DNA of 5,922 nucleotides from Campylobacterales bacterium (GCA_016937915.1 JAFGVR010000200.1:1-5922), one strand, 5' to 3'; counted from the first letter of the stretch, positions 1-5,922 are shown. Made by a program: numbers and translations. The notes: generated by a model not told the origin, from the letters alone.

Positions 1-228
1 ACTATTTACAACTATATAATTTAAAGATACACTCTGCTTTATCATCCTCTCTATCCTATTTGAGAGGTTTGGATTTGGTCTAAGTTCTGGAGTGAAGTAG
101 AAATAGCTTTTTACCCTTTTTGATAGATCTTTTGCTTTTCCAACATATAAAAGATTGCCATCTTTATCAAAATACTGATAGATGCCAGGGGAGTGGGGGA
201 GTTGTTTAATTGTTTCTTTTAGTGTCAT
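1..228 (-). CDS. uvrC: UvrC, excinuclease ABC subunit C (N-terminal part only)
   Basis: UvrC is the dual-incision nuclease of UvrABC nucleotide excision repair; its N-terminal GIY-YIG domain makes the 3' cut next to the lesion. The 76 codons visible, read leftward from the ATG at 228, begin [20 protein letters not shown] and hold the GIY-YIG signature: G15-I16-Y17, then Y28-V29-G30 followed by [13 protein letters not shown], with R38 in the position of the family's conserved catalytic arginine. The rest of the protein (the family is about 600 residues) lies beyond the left edge, so its integrity cannot be judged. The start overlaps the end of the upstream DciA-like gene by 23 bases. Upstream of it is only a weak purine-rich stretch (AAAAGA at 239-234), which fits expression coupled to the upstream gene. 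The identification is firm because motif spacing and the flanking LPxxPG and KSYF signatures are typical of UvrC rather than of stand-alone GIY-YIG proteins. Confidence 0.95.
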   Translation of the reverse strand, partial: MTLKETIKQLPHSPGIYQYFDKDGNLLYVGKAKDLSKRVKSYFYFTPELRPNPNLSNRIERMIKQSVSLNYIVVNS

Positions 229-664
229 TTTTATCTTTTATGATTTTTTGGATAGAGTGAACTAGTTTGTTTAATTTTTCATCTTTTATATCGATAGAAA
301 AATCCCCCATTGCTCTCTCTTTATATACAACTGTGCAGTGTTGAAAACTCTCCTCTTCATTTTTTGTAGGGGTATGTGTTACAAATGCTTTTATATCGTT
401 TATACCGCTATCTTCACACTCTTTTGGTTTTACAAACTTTAAAGCACTTTTAATGCTTTGTATATTATTATCGAACTCTTGCTTTGCTGCTGGGTGATTT
501 AGGACAAAATATAGGATACCGTTTTTTATATATCCAAACTTTATCATCTTTTGCATCGCAGGTACAAATGTTGACTGTAACTTTTTGATACAACCATAGG
601 TTGACAATTTTCTAAATTGAGGTTTTTTTTGAATAGAACTAATAATCTGACTCGCATTTTTCAT
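206..664 (-). CDS. DciA-like (DUF721) protein, probable replicative helicase loader
   Basis: This 152-residue protein resembles the DUF721/DciA family, whose members bind the DnaB replicative helicase and help load it in bacteria without DnaC or DnaI. Visible support is the N-terminal half: a basic helical start (residues 1-35), then a region around [20 protein letters not shown] (33-52) and [13 protein letters not shown] (53-65), matching the DciA pattern of a strand pair with a glycine turn followed by a helix with an aligned acidic residue. Residues 66-79 form an amphipathic helix. The C-terminal half (80-152) is charged and variable, ending in a lysine-rich helix. The family is usually 100-170 residues, so it looks complete. 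The ATG at 664 is preferred because later methionines would cut the domain. No Shine-Dalgarno sequence precedes it; instead an extended -10 box sits just upstream, suggesting a leaderless message. It overlaps uvrC at its 3' end and the divergent lipoprotein gene at its 5' end. The helicase-loading role is inferred from family resemblance. Confidence 0.72.
   Translation of the reverse strand: MKNASQIISSIQKKPQFRKLSTYGCIKKLQSTFVPAMQKMIKFGYIKNGILYFVLNHPAAKQEFDNNIQSIKSALKFVKPKECEDSGINDIKAFVTHTPTKNEEESFQHCTVVYKERAMGDFSIDIKDEKLNKLVHSIQKIIKDKNDTKRNN
619..622 (+). promoter_or_regulatory. Shine-Dalgarno GAGG that sets the lipoprotein start at TTG 629
   Basis: GAGG at 619-622 is followed by six T residues and then TTG at 629-631, a normal 6-base spacing. 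The earlier in-frame TTG at 617 overlaps this motif and has no ribosome binding site of its own. The first in-frame ATG, at 680, would leave only eight residues before the lipobox cysteine with no basic N-region. TTG 629 is therefore the best-supported start. The site lies within the DciA-like gene on the other strand. Confidence 0.55.
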
Positions 665-808
665 GTAAGTATTATAACAATGATTTTATTAAGTATGAGT
701 GGTTGTGGGTATAAAGCTGAACCTTACTATGAAGATGAGTCTGTAAAAACTGTCATCTCAGATGAAAATATAGAGATAAAAATTAAAAAATCGGATGATT
801 TAAAATAA
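629..808 (+). CDS. Small LptM-like outer-membrane lipoprotein
   Basis: From TTG 629 this encodes 59 residues. The N-terminus has two arginines (R3, R9), then a hydrophobic stretch (about 10-22) and a lipobox ending M-S-G-C with Cys26 as the predicted lipidation site, a typical type II signal peptide although Met at -3 is less common than Leu. The mature part starts CGYKAEPYYEDE, close to the CGxKGxLY start of LptM (YifL), the small lipoprotein that assists maturation of the LPS translocon LptD in Enterobacteria. The rest is short, acidic then lysine-rich, with no further domain. It therefore probably acts at the inner face of the outer membrane. The LptM link rests on one short motif and is tentative. 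Its stop overlaps the nadB ATG by one base (TAATG), so the two are probably co-translated. Its 5' end overlaps the divergent DciA-like gene by 36 bases. Gene-prediction tools could easily miss it or give it a different start. Confidence 0.68.
   Translation: MNRTNNLTRIFHVSIITMILLSMSGCGYKAEPYYEDESVKTVISDENIEIKIKKSDDLK
671..679 (-). promoter_or_regulatory. Extended -10 promoter element for the DciA-like gene and uvrC
   Basis: Read on the minus strand from 679 to 671 the sequence is TGTTATAAT, a perfect match to an extended -10 box (TGn followed by TATAAT at 676-671). With the usual spacing the transcript would start at 664, the A of the DciA-like gene's ATG, predicting a leaderless mRNA. The region where a -35 box would sit (699-694, CTCATA) does not match TTGACA; weak or absent -35 boxes are usual for the housekeeping sigma factor in Campylobacterota. 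The box lies inside the coding region of the divergent lipoprotein gene. The match is seen directly; its activity is inferred. Confidence 0.6.
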
Positions 809-2256
809 TGAAATATGATGTAATTATCGTAGGGGCTGGTGTAGCTGGACTTTACTCAGCTATGCTTTTGCCAAAAAATAAAAAAGTTCTTATAATAAAT
901 AAAAGAGAACCGTTTAAGTGTAACAGTTTTTATGCTCAAGGTGGGATAGCTTTGGCAAAAGATGCAGACGATATAGAACCACACATAAAAGATACGCTAG
1001 AGGCTGGTTCTGGACTTTGCTGCGAAGATGCTGTAAATATCCTTAGTAAAGATTCAAAAGCTATCATAGAAGATATGATAAAAAAAGGTTTTGAATTTGA
1101 TAAAGATGAAAAAGGTAACCTCCTTTACACAAAAGAGGCTGCACATTCGTGTGAGAGGATTTTACACGCTGGTGGCGATGCTACTGGTAGGTATATGCAC
1201 TTTTTTTTACTATCAAACAATCCACATCAAATGTTTAGTGATGCTAGAGTTGTTGATCTGCTCATAAAAGATGGAAGATGCTATGGTGTAACTGTACTTG
1301 ATCATAGAGAGTGTAGAAATATATACGCTGATGATGTGATTATCGCTAGTGGTGGGGTCGGTTCACTCTTTGAGTACCATACAAACGCACCTTGCATCAG
1401 TGCAGATATGCAGGGTCTTTGTGTTATGAAAGGGATAGAGCTTGAGAGGATGGAGATGATGCAGTTTCATCCAACTGTCTATGTTGGCAATAACTCTGCC
1501 CAAAAACTGTTATTAACTGAAGCATTACGCGGTGAAGGTGCTACAGTGGTTGATAAGTATGGCAAGAGATTTTTGTTTGATTATGATGAGAGAGGTGAAC
1601 TTGCATCTCGTGATATTGTGAGTAAATCTATATACGATTACAAGAAAAAACACGATACTGAGGTTTATCTTGATTTTTCAAACTTTGATTATCAGTATTT
1701 TATAAAAAGATTTCCAAATATATTTAAAAATCTAAGGTCTCTTGGTTTTAATGTTCCAAAACAAAGAGTTCCTATCTCTCCAGCGTTTCACTACGCCATA
1801 GGTGGGATAAAAACTGATACAGATGGAAGAGTTCCAAATGTAAAAAATCTTTACGCAGTTGGTGAGGTTGCATCTACTCAGGTTCACGGAGCAAACAGAC
1901 TTGCATCAAACTCTTTACTTGAGGGATTGGTTTTTGGAAAACGAGCTGTTATGGATATTTTAAAAACTAAAAAAGAACCTTTTGCAGATGATTTTGAGAT
2001 AACTGATGATGTGATGAGTTACAAAGATGATAAAGCGAAAAAAAATCTACTTCGTAAAATTATGTGGGAAAATGTTTCAATAGTTAGGACAAAAACAGGT
2101 TTAAACAGTGCATTAGATGAAATTAATGCTCTTTTAAAAGAAAATATTGGTAGACTTCTAAAATTTAGATTACTAACAGCTAGAGAGATTGTAAAATCTG
2201 CTTTGGCTAGGGAAAAGTCAGTTGGTGTTCACACCATGGAAAATGAGGAGAATTGA
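808..2256 (+). CDS. nadB: L-aspartate oxidase
   Basis: NadB is a cytoplasmic FAD enzyme that oxidises L-aspartate to iminoaspartate, which NadA condenses with dihydroxyacetone phosphate to quinolinate in de novo NAD synthesis; it can use oxygen or fumarate as acceptor. The 482 residues show the Rossmann FAD motif (G9-A-G11-V-A-G14), FYAQGGIALA (41-50), E110 before AAHSCERILHAGGDATG, QFHPT (H221), TEALRGEGA (238-246), ASRDIV (R268), FHYAIGG (H328) and GANRLASNSLLEGL (R364). These correspond to substrate-binding and catalytic residues known in E. coli NadB. The acidic residue at E110 and the pattern around it favour NadB over the succinate dehydrogenase and fumarate reductase flavoproteins. It is shorter than the E. 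coli enzyme (540 residues): the C-terminal helical domain is brief, and the usual ESRGxH near the end reads EKSVGVH. The start overlaps the lipoprotein stop by one base and lacks a strong Shine-Dalgarno site; the stop overlaps the nhaD start. nadA and nadC are not in the window. Confidence 0.96.
   Translation: MKYDVIIVGAGVAGLYSAMLLPKNKKVLIINKREPFKCNSFYAQGGIALAKDADDIEPHIKDTLEAGSGLCCEDAVNILSKDSKAIIEDMIKKGFEFDKDEKGNLLYTKEAAHSCERILHAGGDATGRYMHFFLLSNNPHQMFSDARVVDLLIKDGRCYGVTVLDHRECRNIYADDVIIASGGVGSLFEYHTNAPCISADMQGLCVMKGIELERMEMMQFHPTVYVGNNSAQKLLLTEALRGEGATVVDKYGKRFLFDYDERGELASRDIVSKSIYDYKKKHDTEVYLDFSNFDYQYFIKRFPNIFKNLRSLGFNVPKQRVPISPAFHYAIGGIKTDTDGRVPNVKNLYAVGEVASTQVHGANRLASNSLLEGLVFGKRAVMDILKTKKEPFADDFEITDDVMSYKDDKAKKNLLRKIMWENVSIVRTKTGLNSALDEINALLKENIGRLLKFRLLTAREIVKSALAREKSVGVHTMENEEN
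2245..2250 (+). promoter_or_regulatory. Shine-Dalgarno GAGGAG for nhaD
   Basis: GAGGAG at 2245-2250, inside the last codons of nadB, stands five bases before the ATG at 2256. This spacing selects ATG 2256 over the in-frame TTG at 2253, which would sit only two bases from the site. It gives nhaD strong initiation of its own in addition to coupling through the TGATG overlap with nadB. Confidence 0.75.
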
Positions 2257-3641
2257 TGTTGAGGTTATTAGGTATGCTAAGTTTAAGTAGTGCTTTAGCT
2301 ATGGCAAGTGGAGGAGATGCTGGTGGTGCTATCCCAGATCTTACTTTTACTTGGGTAGGTATTTTATGTTTAGTTATTTTTGTAATAGGTTATTATTTTG
2401 TAGCGATGGAAGAGAAGTATCATATAGATAAAGCAAAACCTGCTTTACTTATAGGTACGCTCATGTTTATGCTTGTAGCATTTTACTATGCTATGCATGG
2501 TATGGATATGGATTTAGTACATACTCAGGCTCAACATCTTATTTTAGAGATTGCTGAGATCTTCTTCTTCTTATTTGTAGCTATGACATACATAGAGTCT
2601 ATGATACATATGAATGTTTTTGATAGATTGAAGTATAACCTTATATCAAAGGGTTACACTTACCGTAAGTTGTTTTGGGTTACTGGATTTTTAGCATTTT
2701 TTATCTCACCTGTAGCAGATAACTTAACAACTGCACTTATCTTATCAACAGTTCTTATAACTATAGAGAGGGAAAAAAGAGAGTTCTTAGTTCCTGGTGC
2801 TATCAACATAGTAGTAGCTGCAAATGCAGGTGGGGCGTGGTCACCATTTGGTGATATCACTACACTTATGGCATGGACAGCTGGTAAAGGTGTATTTACA
2901 GATTTCTTATATCTGTTCCCATCAGCTATACTTGGGTACTTTGCAACTGCGTTTTTACTTTCACGCATTGTACCTGATACGGTTCCAGATTTTGATGTTA
3001 CAAAAGAGAAAAAACCTGAGATGATGCAAGGTGCTAAAGTGGTTATGGGGCTTGGTGTGTTTACAATTTTTTCAGCTGTAATGTCTCATCAGGTACTTCA
3101 TCTACCAGCTATGTGGGGTATGATGTTTGGTTTGGCTTTACTTAAACTTTATGCTTACAAACTTAAAAAAGTTCACGGTTTAGGTCATTTTGATGTTTTT
3201 CAATCTATGAGTAAAATAGAAAATAATACTTTACTATTTTTCTTTGGTATTTTAGCAGCTGTTGGTGCATTGTACTTTATAGGTTGGTTAGCTCTTGCTG
3301 CTGTTGTTTATGATCCATCAGTTTTAGGACCGACTTGGTCAAATATTGGTGTTGGATTTTTATCAGCTGTAGTTGATAATGTTCCAGTTATGTCAGCAGT
3401 ACTTAAAGCTAATCCAGCTATGGGACTTGATCAGTGGATGCTTGTAACTTTAACAGCTGGTGTTGGTGGTTCACTTATCTCTTTTGGTTCAGCTGCTGGT
3501 GTTGGAGTAATGGGTAAATTACCTGGTATTTATACTTTTGGTGCTCACATGAAATACTCTTGGACAGTTTTGGTTGGTTATATCATCTCTGTATCTGTTT
3601 GGTATTTTCAATACGAAGTTTTACAAATAAGTCATTTTTAA
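2256..3641 (+). CDS. nhaD: NhaD-type Na+/H+ antiporter
   Basis: NhaD exchanges internal Na+ (or Li+) for external H+ across the inner membrane and serves sodium and alkaline-pH homeostasis, mainly in marine and halophilic bacteria. The 461 residues from ATG 2256 form roughly 12 hydrophobic segments (about 31-50, 62-80, 98-114, 140-170, 180-195, 214-238, 262-279, 283-300, 326-353, 361-383, 395-418 and 434-453). Family signatures are clear: SPVADNLTTALI (151-162, with D155 and N156), AANAGGAWSPFGDITTLMAW (188-207, with N190, D200, T202 and T203), VVDNVPVMSAVL (372-383) and GGSLISFGSAAGVGVMG (404-420). The polar residues in these stretches correspond to ones known to be needed for transport in Vibrio NhaD. 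A signal-peptide-like start (residues 1-17, ending AMA) precedes the first membrane segment, as in many NhaD proteins. The gene overlaps nadB by one base and is followed at once by a terminator, so it is the last gene of the lipoprotein-nadB-nhaD operon. Full length; no damage seen. Confidence 0.95.
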   Translation: MLRLLGMLSLSSALAMASGGDAGGAIPDLTFTWVGILCLVIFVIGYYFVAMEEKYHIDKAKPALLIGTLMFMLVAFYYAMHGMDMDLVHTQAQHLILEIAEIFFFLFVAMTYIESMIHMNVFDRLKYNLISKGYTYRKLFWVTGFLAFFISPVADNLTTALILSTVLITIEREKREFLVPGAINIVVAANAGGAWSPFGDITTLMAWTAGKGVFTDFLYLFPSAILGYFATAFLLSRIVPDTVPDFDVTKEKKPEMMQGAKVVMGLGVFTIFSAVMSHQVLHLPAMWGMMFGLALLKLYAYKLKKVHGLGHFDVFQSMSKIENNTLLFFFGILAAVGALYFIGWLALAAVVYDPSVLGPTWSNIGVGFLSAVVDNVPVMSAVLKANPAMGLDQWMLVTLTAGVGGSLISFGSAAGVGVMGKLPGIYTFGAHMKYSWTVLVGYIISVSVWYFQYEVLQISHF

Positions 3642-3645
3642 TATC

Positions 3646-3677
3646 TAAAGGGAGTTAAGCTCCCTTTACCTTTTCTT
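3646..3677 (+). terminator. Intrinsic terminator after nhaD
   Basis: TAAAGGGAG (3646-3654) and CTCCCTTTA (3660-3668) form a perfect 9-bp stem with a 5-base loop (TTAAG), followed by the T-rich run CCTTTTCTT. It begins five bases after the nhaD stop. The minus strand has no comparable T tract after the stem, so it should act in the plus direction only, ending the lipoprotein-nadB-nhaD operon and insulating guaA. Confidence 0.85.
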
Positions 3678-3698
3678 ATATCAAATCTTAATCTTTTT

Positions 3699-3704
3699 TA
3701 TAGT
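3699..3704 (+). promoter_or_regulatory. Probable -10 box of the guaA-hemD promoter
   Basis: TATAGT at 3699-3704 matches the sigma-70 -10 consensus at five of six positions and is preceded by a T run, as is common in Campylobacterota. Seventeen bases upstream is only a weak TTATAT (3676-3681). It would start transcription near 3711, leaving a leader of about 54 bases. Placement between the nhaD terminator and guaA makes a promoter here expected. I see no purine riboswitch or recognisable operator in the leader. Confidence 0.45.
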
Positions 3705-3752
3705 ATCCTTTCAACAATAAAATCAGAGGGAATACCCCTAACTATCTTTTAT

Positions 3753-3757
3753 AAAGG
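3753..3757 (+). promoter_or_regulatory. Shine-Dalgarno AAAGG for guaA
   Basis: AAAGG at 3753-3757 lies seven bases before the ATG at 3765, which gives the [15 protein letters not shown] start expected for GuaA and confirms that start. Confidence 0.65.
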
Positions 3758-3764
3758 CATTTTT

Positions 3765-5312
3765 ATGACAAATGTTAGCATCATAGTTCTAGACTTTGGT
3801 TCTCAGTACACTCAACTTATAGCGCGTCGTCTGCGTGAAGATCATATATATTGTGAGATTTTACCTTACTATACAAAAGCAGAAGAGATAAAAGCAAAAA
3901 ATCCAAAAGGTATCATTTTAAGTGGTGGTCCATCTTCGGTGTATAGCGAAAATGCTTATGAAGTTGACCAAGAAGTTTATGCTATGGGGATACCAGTTTT
4001 AGGTATTTGTTATGGTATGCAAAGAATTGCTGTTGATTTTAGTGGCAGTGTTGTTAGAAGTAACCATCATGAGTATGGTAAGGCTGAACTAACTATAGTA
4101 GAGCCTGAACATTGTTCACCTTTATTAAAAGATTGTGAAGATGGAAGAGTTGTTTGGATGAGTCACTCTGATAGAGTTGATGTTATCCCTGAAGGTTTCA
4201 AGCCTATAGCAGTATCTGCAAACTCACCTTACGCAGCTATAGCAAATGAAGAGAAAAATGTATATGCTATGCAGTATCACCCAGAAGTTCAACACTCAGA
4301 AGAGGGTTACTTGATGCTTAGAAACTTTGCAAAAAATATTTGTGGAGTTACTGAAAAATGGAAGATGGAGCATTTCTTAAAAGAGCAAATCAGAATCATT
4401 CGTGAAAAAGTTGGAACTGGTAAGGTTCTTTGTGGACTGAGTGGTGGAGTTGATAGCTCAGTAGTTGCAGCTATGCTTTATGAGGCGATAGGGGATCAGC
4501 TAATTCCAGTATTTGTTGATAACGGACTTTTAAGAAAAGGTGAGAGAGAGCAGGTTGAGCAGATATTTAAACTAAACCTAAAAGCACCTTTAGTTGTTGC
4601 AGATGCAAGTGAGCTTTTCTTAGGCCGTTTAGCTGGCATCAGTGATCCTGAGAAAAAGCGTAAGATAATTGGTCACACTTTTATAGAGGTTTTTGAAGCT
4701 GAAGCTAAAAAACATGATGGCATCAAGTTTTTAGCTCAAGGTACACTTTATCCTGATGTTATCGAGTCTATCTCTGTAAATGGTCCAAGTGAAGTTATCA
4801 AGTCTCACCACAATGTTGGTGGTCTTCCTGATTGGATGGATTTTGAACTAATCGAGCCTTTAAGAGAGCTTTTTAAAGATGAAGTTAGAAAAATAGGACT
4901 AGAGCTTGGTCTTCCAGAGTCTATGATAAACCGCCATCCATTCCCTGGTCCTGGTCTTGCTATAAGAATTATGGGTGATGTAAACAAACCAGATCTTGAT
5001 CTTTTAAGAGAAGCTGATGTAATTTTACTAGATGAGCTTAAAGCTAGTGGATATTATGCTAAAACATGGCAAGCATTTGCGGTACTTTTAAATGTAAAAT
5101 CTGTTGGTGTAATGGGTGATAACCGTACTTACGATAACACTGTTTGTGTAAGGGTTGTTGAAGCTGTTGATGGTATGACTGCTACATTTGCTCACCTTCC
5201 ACACGATTTACTAGAGAGAATCAGTAGAAGAATCATAAATGAGGTTGATGGTATAAACAGAGTTGTTTATGATATATCTTCAAAACCACCAGCAACTATA
5301 GAGTGGGAGTAA
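3765..5312 (+). CDS. guaA: GMP synthase (glutamine-hydrolysing)
   Basis: GuaA converts XMP, ATP and glutamine to GMP in the cytoplasm, the last step of de novo guanine nucleotide synthesis. The 515 residues are a normal full length and contain three domains in the usual order. The class I glutamine amidotransferase (about 5-192) has DFGSQY (10-15), SGGPSSVY (53-60), the nucleophile C82 in GICYG and the H172/E174 pair in YHPEV. The ATP-pyrophosphatase domain (about 205-395) has the P-loop SGGVDSS (226-232), [11 protein letters not shown] (250-260) and [11 protein letters not shown] (325-335). The C-terminal dimerisation and XMP-binding domain (about 396-515) has [11 protein letters not shown] (391-401) and ends KPPATIEWE. 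All catalytic motifs are present. The gene has its own probable promoter and ribosome binding site and lies 15 bases before hemD, so the two are likely co-transcribed. Confidence 0.98.
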   Translation: MTNVSIIVLDFGSQYTQLIARRLREDHIYCEILPYYTKAEEIKAKNPKGIILSGGPSSVYSENAYEVDQEVYAMGIPVLGICYGMQRIAVDFSGSVVRSNHHEYGKAELTIVEPEHCSPLLKDCEDGRVVWMSHSDRVDVIPEGFKPIAVSANSPYAAIANEEKNVYAMQYHPEVQHSEEGYLMLRNFAKNICGVTEKWKMEHFLKEQIRIIREKVGTGKVLCGLSGGVDSSVVAAMLYEAIGDQLIPVFVDNGLLRKGEREQVEQIFKLNLKAPLVVADASELFLGRLAGISDPEKKRKIIGHTFIEVFEAEAKKHDGIKFLAQGTLYPDVIESISVNGPSEVIKSHHNVGGLPDWMDFELIEPLRELFKDEVRKIGLELGLPESMINRHPFPGPGLAIRIMGDVNKPDLDLLREADVILLDELKASGYYAKTWQAFAVLLNVKSVGVMGDNRTYDNTVCVRVVEAVDGMTATFAHLPHDLLERISRRIINEVDGINRVVYDISSKPPATIEWE

Positions 5313-5327
5313 GCTTAGGCTTACCTC
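5307..5327 (+). promoter_or_regulatory. Hairpin across the guaA stop and hemD ribosome binding site
   Basis: GTAAGC (5309-5314) and GCTTAC (5319-5324) form a perfect 6-bp stem with a TTAG loop; an alternative pairing (GAG 5307-5309 with CTC 5325-5327, one bulged base) extends it to eight pairs. The guaA stop codon (5310-5312) is in the left arm. The only Shine-Dalgarno candidate for hemD, TAGG at 5316-5319, is in the loop with its last G paired. No T run follows, so this is not an intrinsic terminator. A role in coupling hemD translation to guaA is inferred. Confidence 0.45.
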
Positions 5328-5922
5328 ATGAGTAAACCAATTTATCTTTTCTCAACATCTTCACATCCAGATGCCATTAGCATCAACTCTTTATCGATTG
5401 AATTTTTAAAACCTAATATAGATTTTTCCAATTATGATTATCTTATAATCACATCTAAACAAACCACAATAGCTTTAAAACAGTATGATTTAAAAGAATA
5501 TATATATAAAAAAGCTTTATGTGTATCTAGTCAGAGTGCTTTATCTTTTGAACAAATTGGCGGTAAAGTTTTAGCAATTGGTGGTGGATATGGTGATAAT
5601 TTGGAAAAGATTATAAAGTCTTATCCAAAAGAGTGTAGATGGCTTTATTTGCGGGCTAAAGAGGTTGCATCTGATTTTGTAAAGAGATGCCAAGAGAGTG
5701 GTTATGATGTAGATGAAAAAGTCGTATATGAGAGTAGATGCAGCAAAGATATATTAAATGCAAAGATAGATAAAAACTCCATCCTTATATTTACATCCCC
5801 ATCGAGTGTAAGATGTTTTTTAGAAAATCATAATTTTGATAAATCACATAAAGTTATAGTTATAGGTAAAACAACTGCTAAAGCTATTCCAAAAGAGATA
5901 GTTACTTATATCTCTGATGAAA
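5328..5922 (+). CDS. hemD: Uroporphyrinogen-III synthase (3' end cut by window edge)
   Basis: HemD cyclises hydroxymethylbilane and inverts ring D to give uroporphyrinogen III, the branch point to heme, siroheme and cobalamin, in the cytoplasm. The 198 codons present start at ATG 5328; an in-frame TAG at 5316 rules out a longer form. The sequence of this family is poorly conserved, but the two-lobed pattern is recognisable: YLFSTSS at the start, YDYLIITSKQT (37-47) ending the first half of lobe one, VLAIGGGYGDNL (81-92), WLYLRAKEVASDF (105-117) followed by VVYESR (132-137), then ILIFTSPSSVRCFL (152-165) and VIVIGKTTAKAI (176-187). Reading is open to the edge with no frameshift. The family is about 210-250 residues, so probably only a few tens of residues are missing. 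It follows guaA by 15 bases. This pairing of heme and guanine genes has no obvious metabolic logic and probably reflects shared housekeeping expression. Confidence 0.88.
   Translation, partial: MSKPIYLFSTSSHPDAISINSLSIEFLKPNIDFSNYDYLIITSKQTTIALKQYDLKEYIYKKALCVSSQSALSFEQIGGKVLAIGGGYGDNLEKIIKSYPKECRWLYLRAKEVASDFVKRCQESGYDVDEKVVYESRCSKDILNAKIDKNSILIFTSPSSVRCFLENHNFDKSHKVIVIGKTTAKAIPKEIVTYISDE

Noticed and set aside
617..628. Lipoprotein start at TTG 617
   Set aside because: No ribosome binding site upstream, and it overlaps the GAGG that serves TTG 629.
1201..1208. T8 run inside nadB as a phase-variation tract
   Set aside because: It encodes ordinary His-Phe-Phe-Leu in a low-G+C gene with no surface or antigenic role; such runs are expected by composition.
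2660..2968. 102-codon open frame on the minus strand inside nhaD
   Set aside because: It lies opposite a highly conserved part of nhaD (SPVADN to GDITT), has no family resemblance and no ribosome binding site of note; it is a shadow frame.
2824..3024. 66-codon plus-strand frame inside nhaD
   Set aside because: Out-of-frame reading of nhaD with odd His- and Leu-rich composition; nhaD is clearly the real gene.
3727..3739. AGGG/CCCT hairpin in the guaA leader
   Set aside because: Only four pairs with a 5-base loop and no T tract; too weak to call an attenuator or riboswitch.
3750..3755. TATAAA as a second guaA -10 box
   Set aside because: It would start transcription about three bases before the ATG and it overlaps the Shine-Dalgarno site, so it is better read as part of that site.
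4805..4987. 60-codon minus-strand frame inside guaA
   Set aside because: Mirror of the conserved GuaA segment containing HPFPGPG; Ser/Pro-rich composition is typical of an antisense shadow.

Overview
The window looks like ordinary chromosomal DNA from a free-living campylobacterotal (epsilonproteobacterial) organism, most likely close to Sulfurimonas. The clues are the low G+C content, heavy use of AGA, ATA and TTA codons, tight gene packing with one-base overlaps, and the style of the UvrC, NadB, NhaD, GuaA and HemD proteins. The taxonomic call is inference from protein character, not from a search.

Layout. On the minus strand, reading leftward from 664, lie a DciA-like (DUF721) gene and then the first 76 codons of uvrC, which overlaps it by 23 bases and runs off the left edge. 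Facing the other way from 629 is a three-gene plus-strand cluster: a small LptM-like lipoprotein, nadB (L-aspartate oxidase) and nhaD (Na+/H+ antiporter). Its genes are joined by TAATG and TGATG stop/start overlaps. A hairpin terminator follows nhaD. After a 123-base gap carrying that terminator and a probable promoter comes guaA (GMP synthase), then after 15 bases hemD (uroporphyrinogen-III synthase), cut by the right edge with 198 codons present.

Functionally this is housekeeping: nucleotide excision repair, probable replicative helicase loading, envelope biogenesis, de novo NAD synthesis, sodium/pH homeostasis, GMP synthesis and tetrapyrrole synthesis. The genes do not form one pathway. 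There is no sign of mobile elements, CRISPR, tRNA or rRNA, and no stretch over 300 bases lacks a gene.

I do not see a new defence, toxin or biosynthetic system. The most interesting part is the head-to-head junction at about 600-690. The two divergent genes overlap at their 5' ends by about 36 bases, so there is no intergenic promoter region. A perfect extended -10 box (TGTTATAAT) for the leftward gene lies inside the lipoprotein gene, exactly where it would place the transcript start on the A of the ATG, giving a leaderless mRNA. A second point of interest is a small hairpin spanning the guaA stop codon that partly buries the hemD ribosome binding site, suggesting translational coupling.
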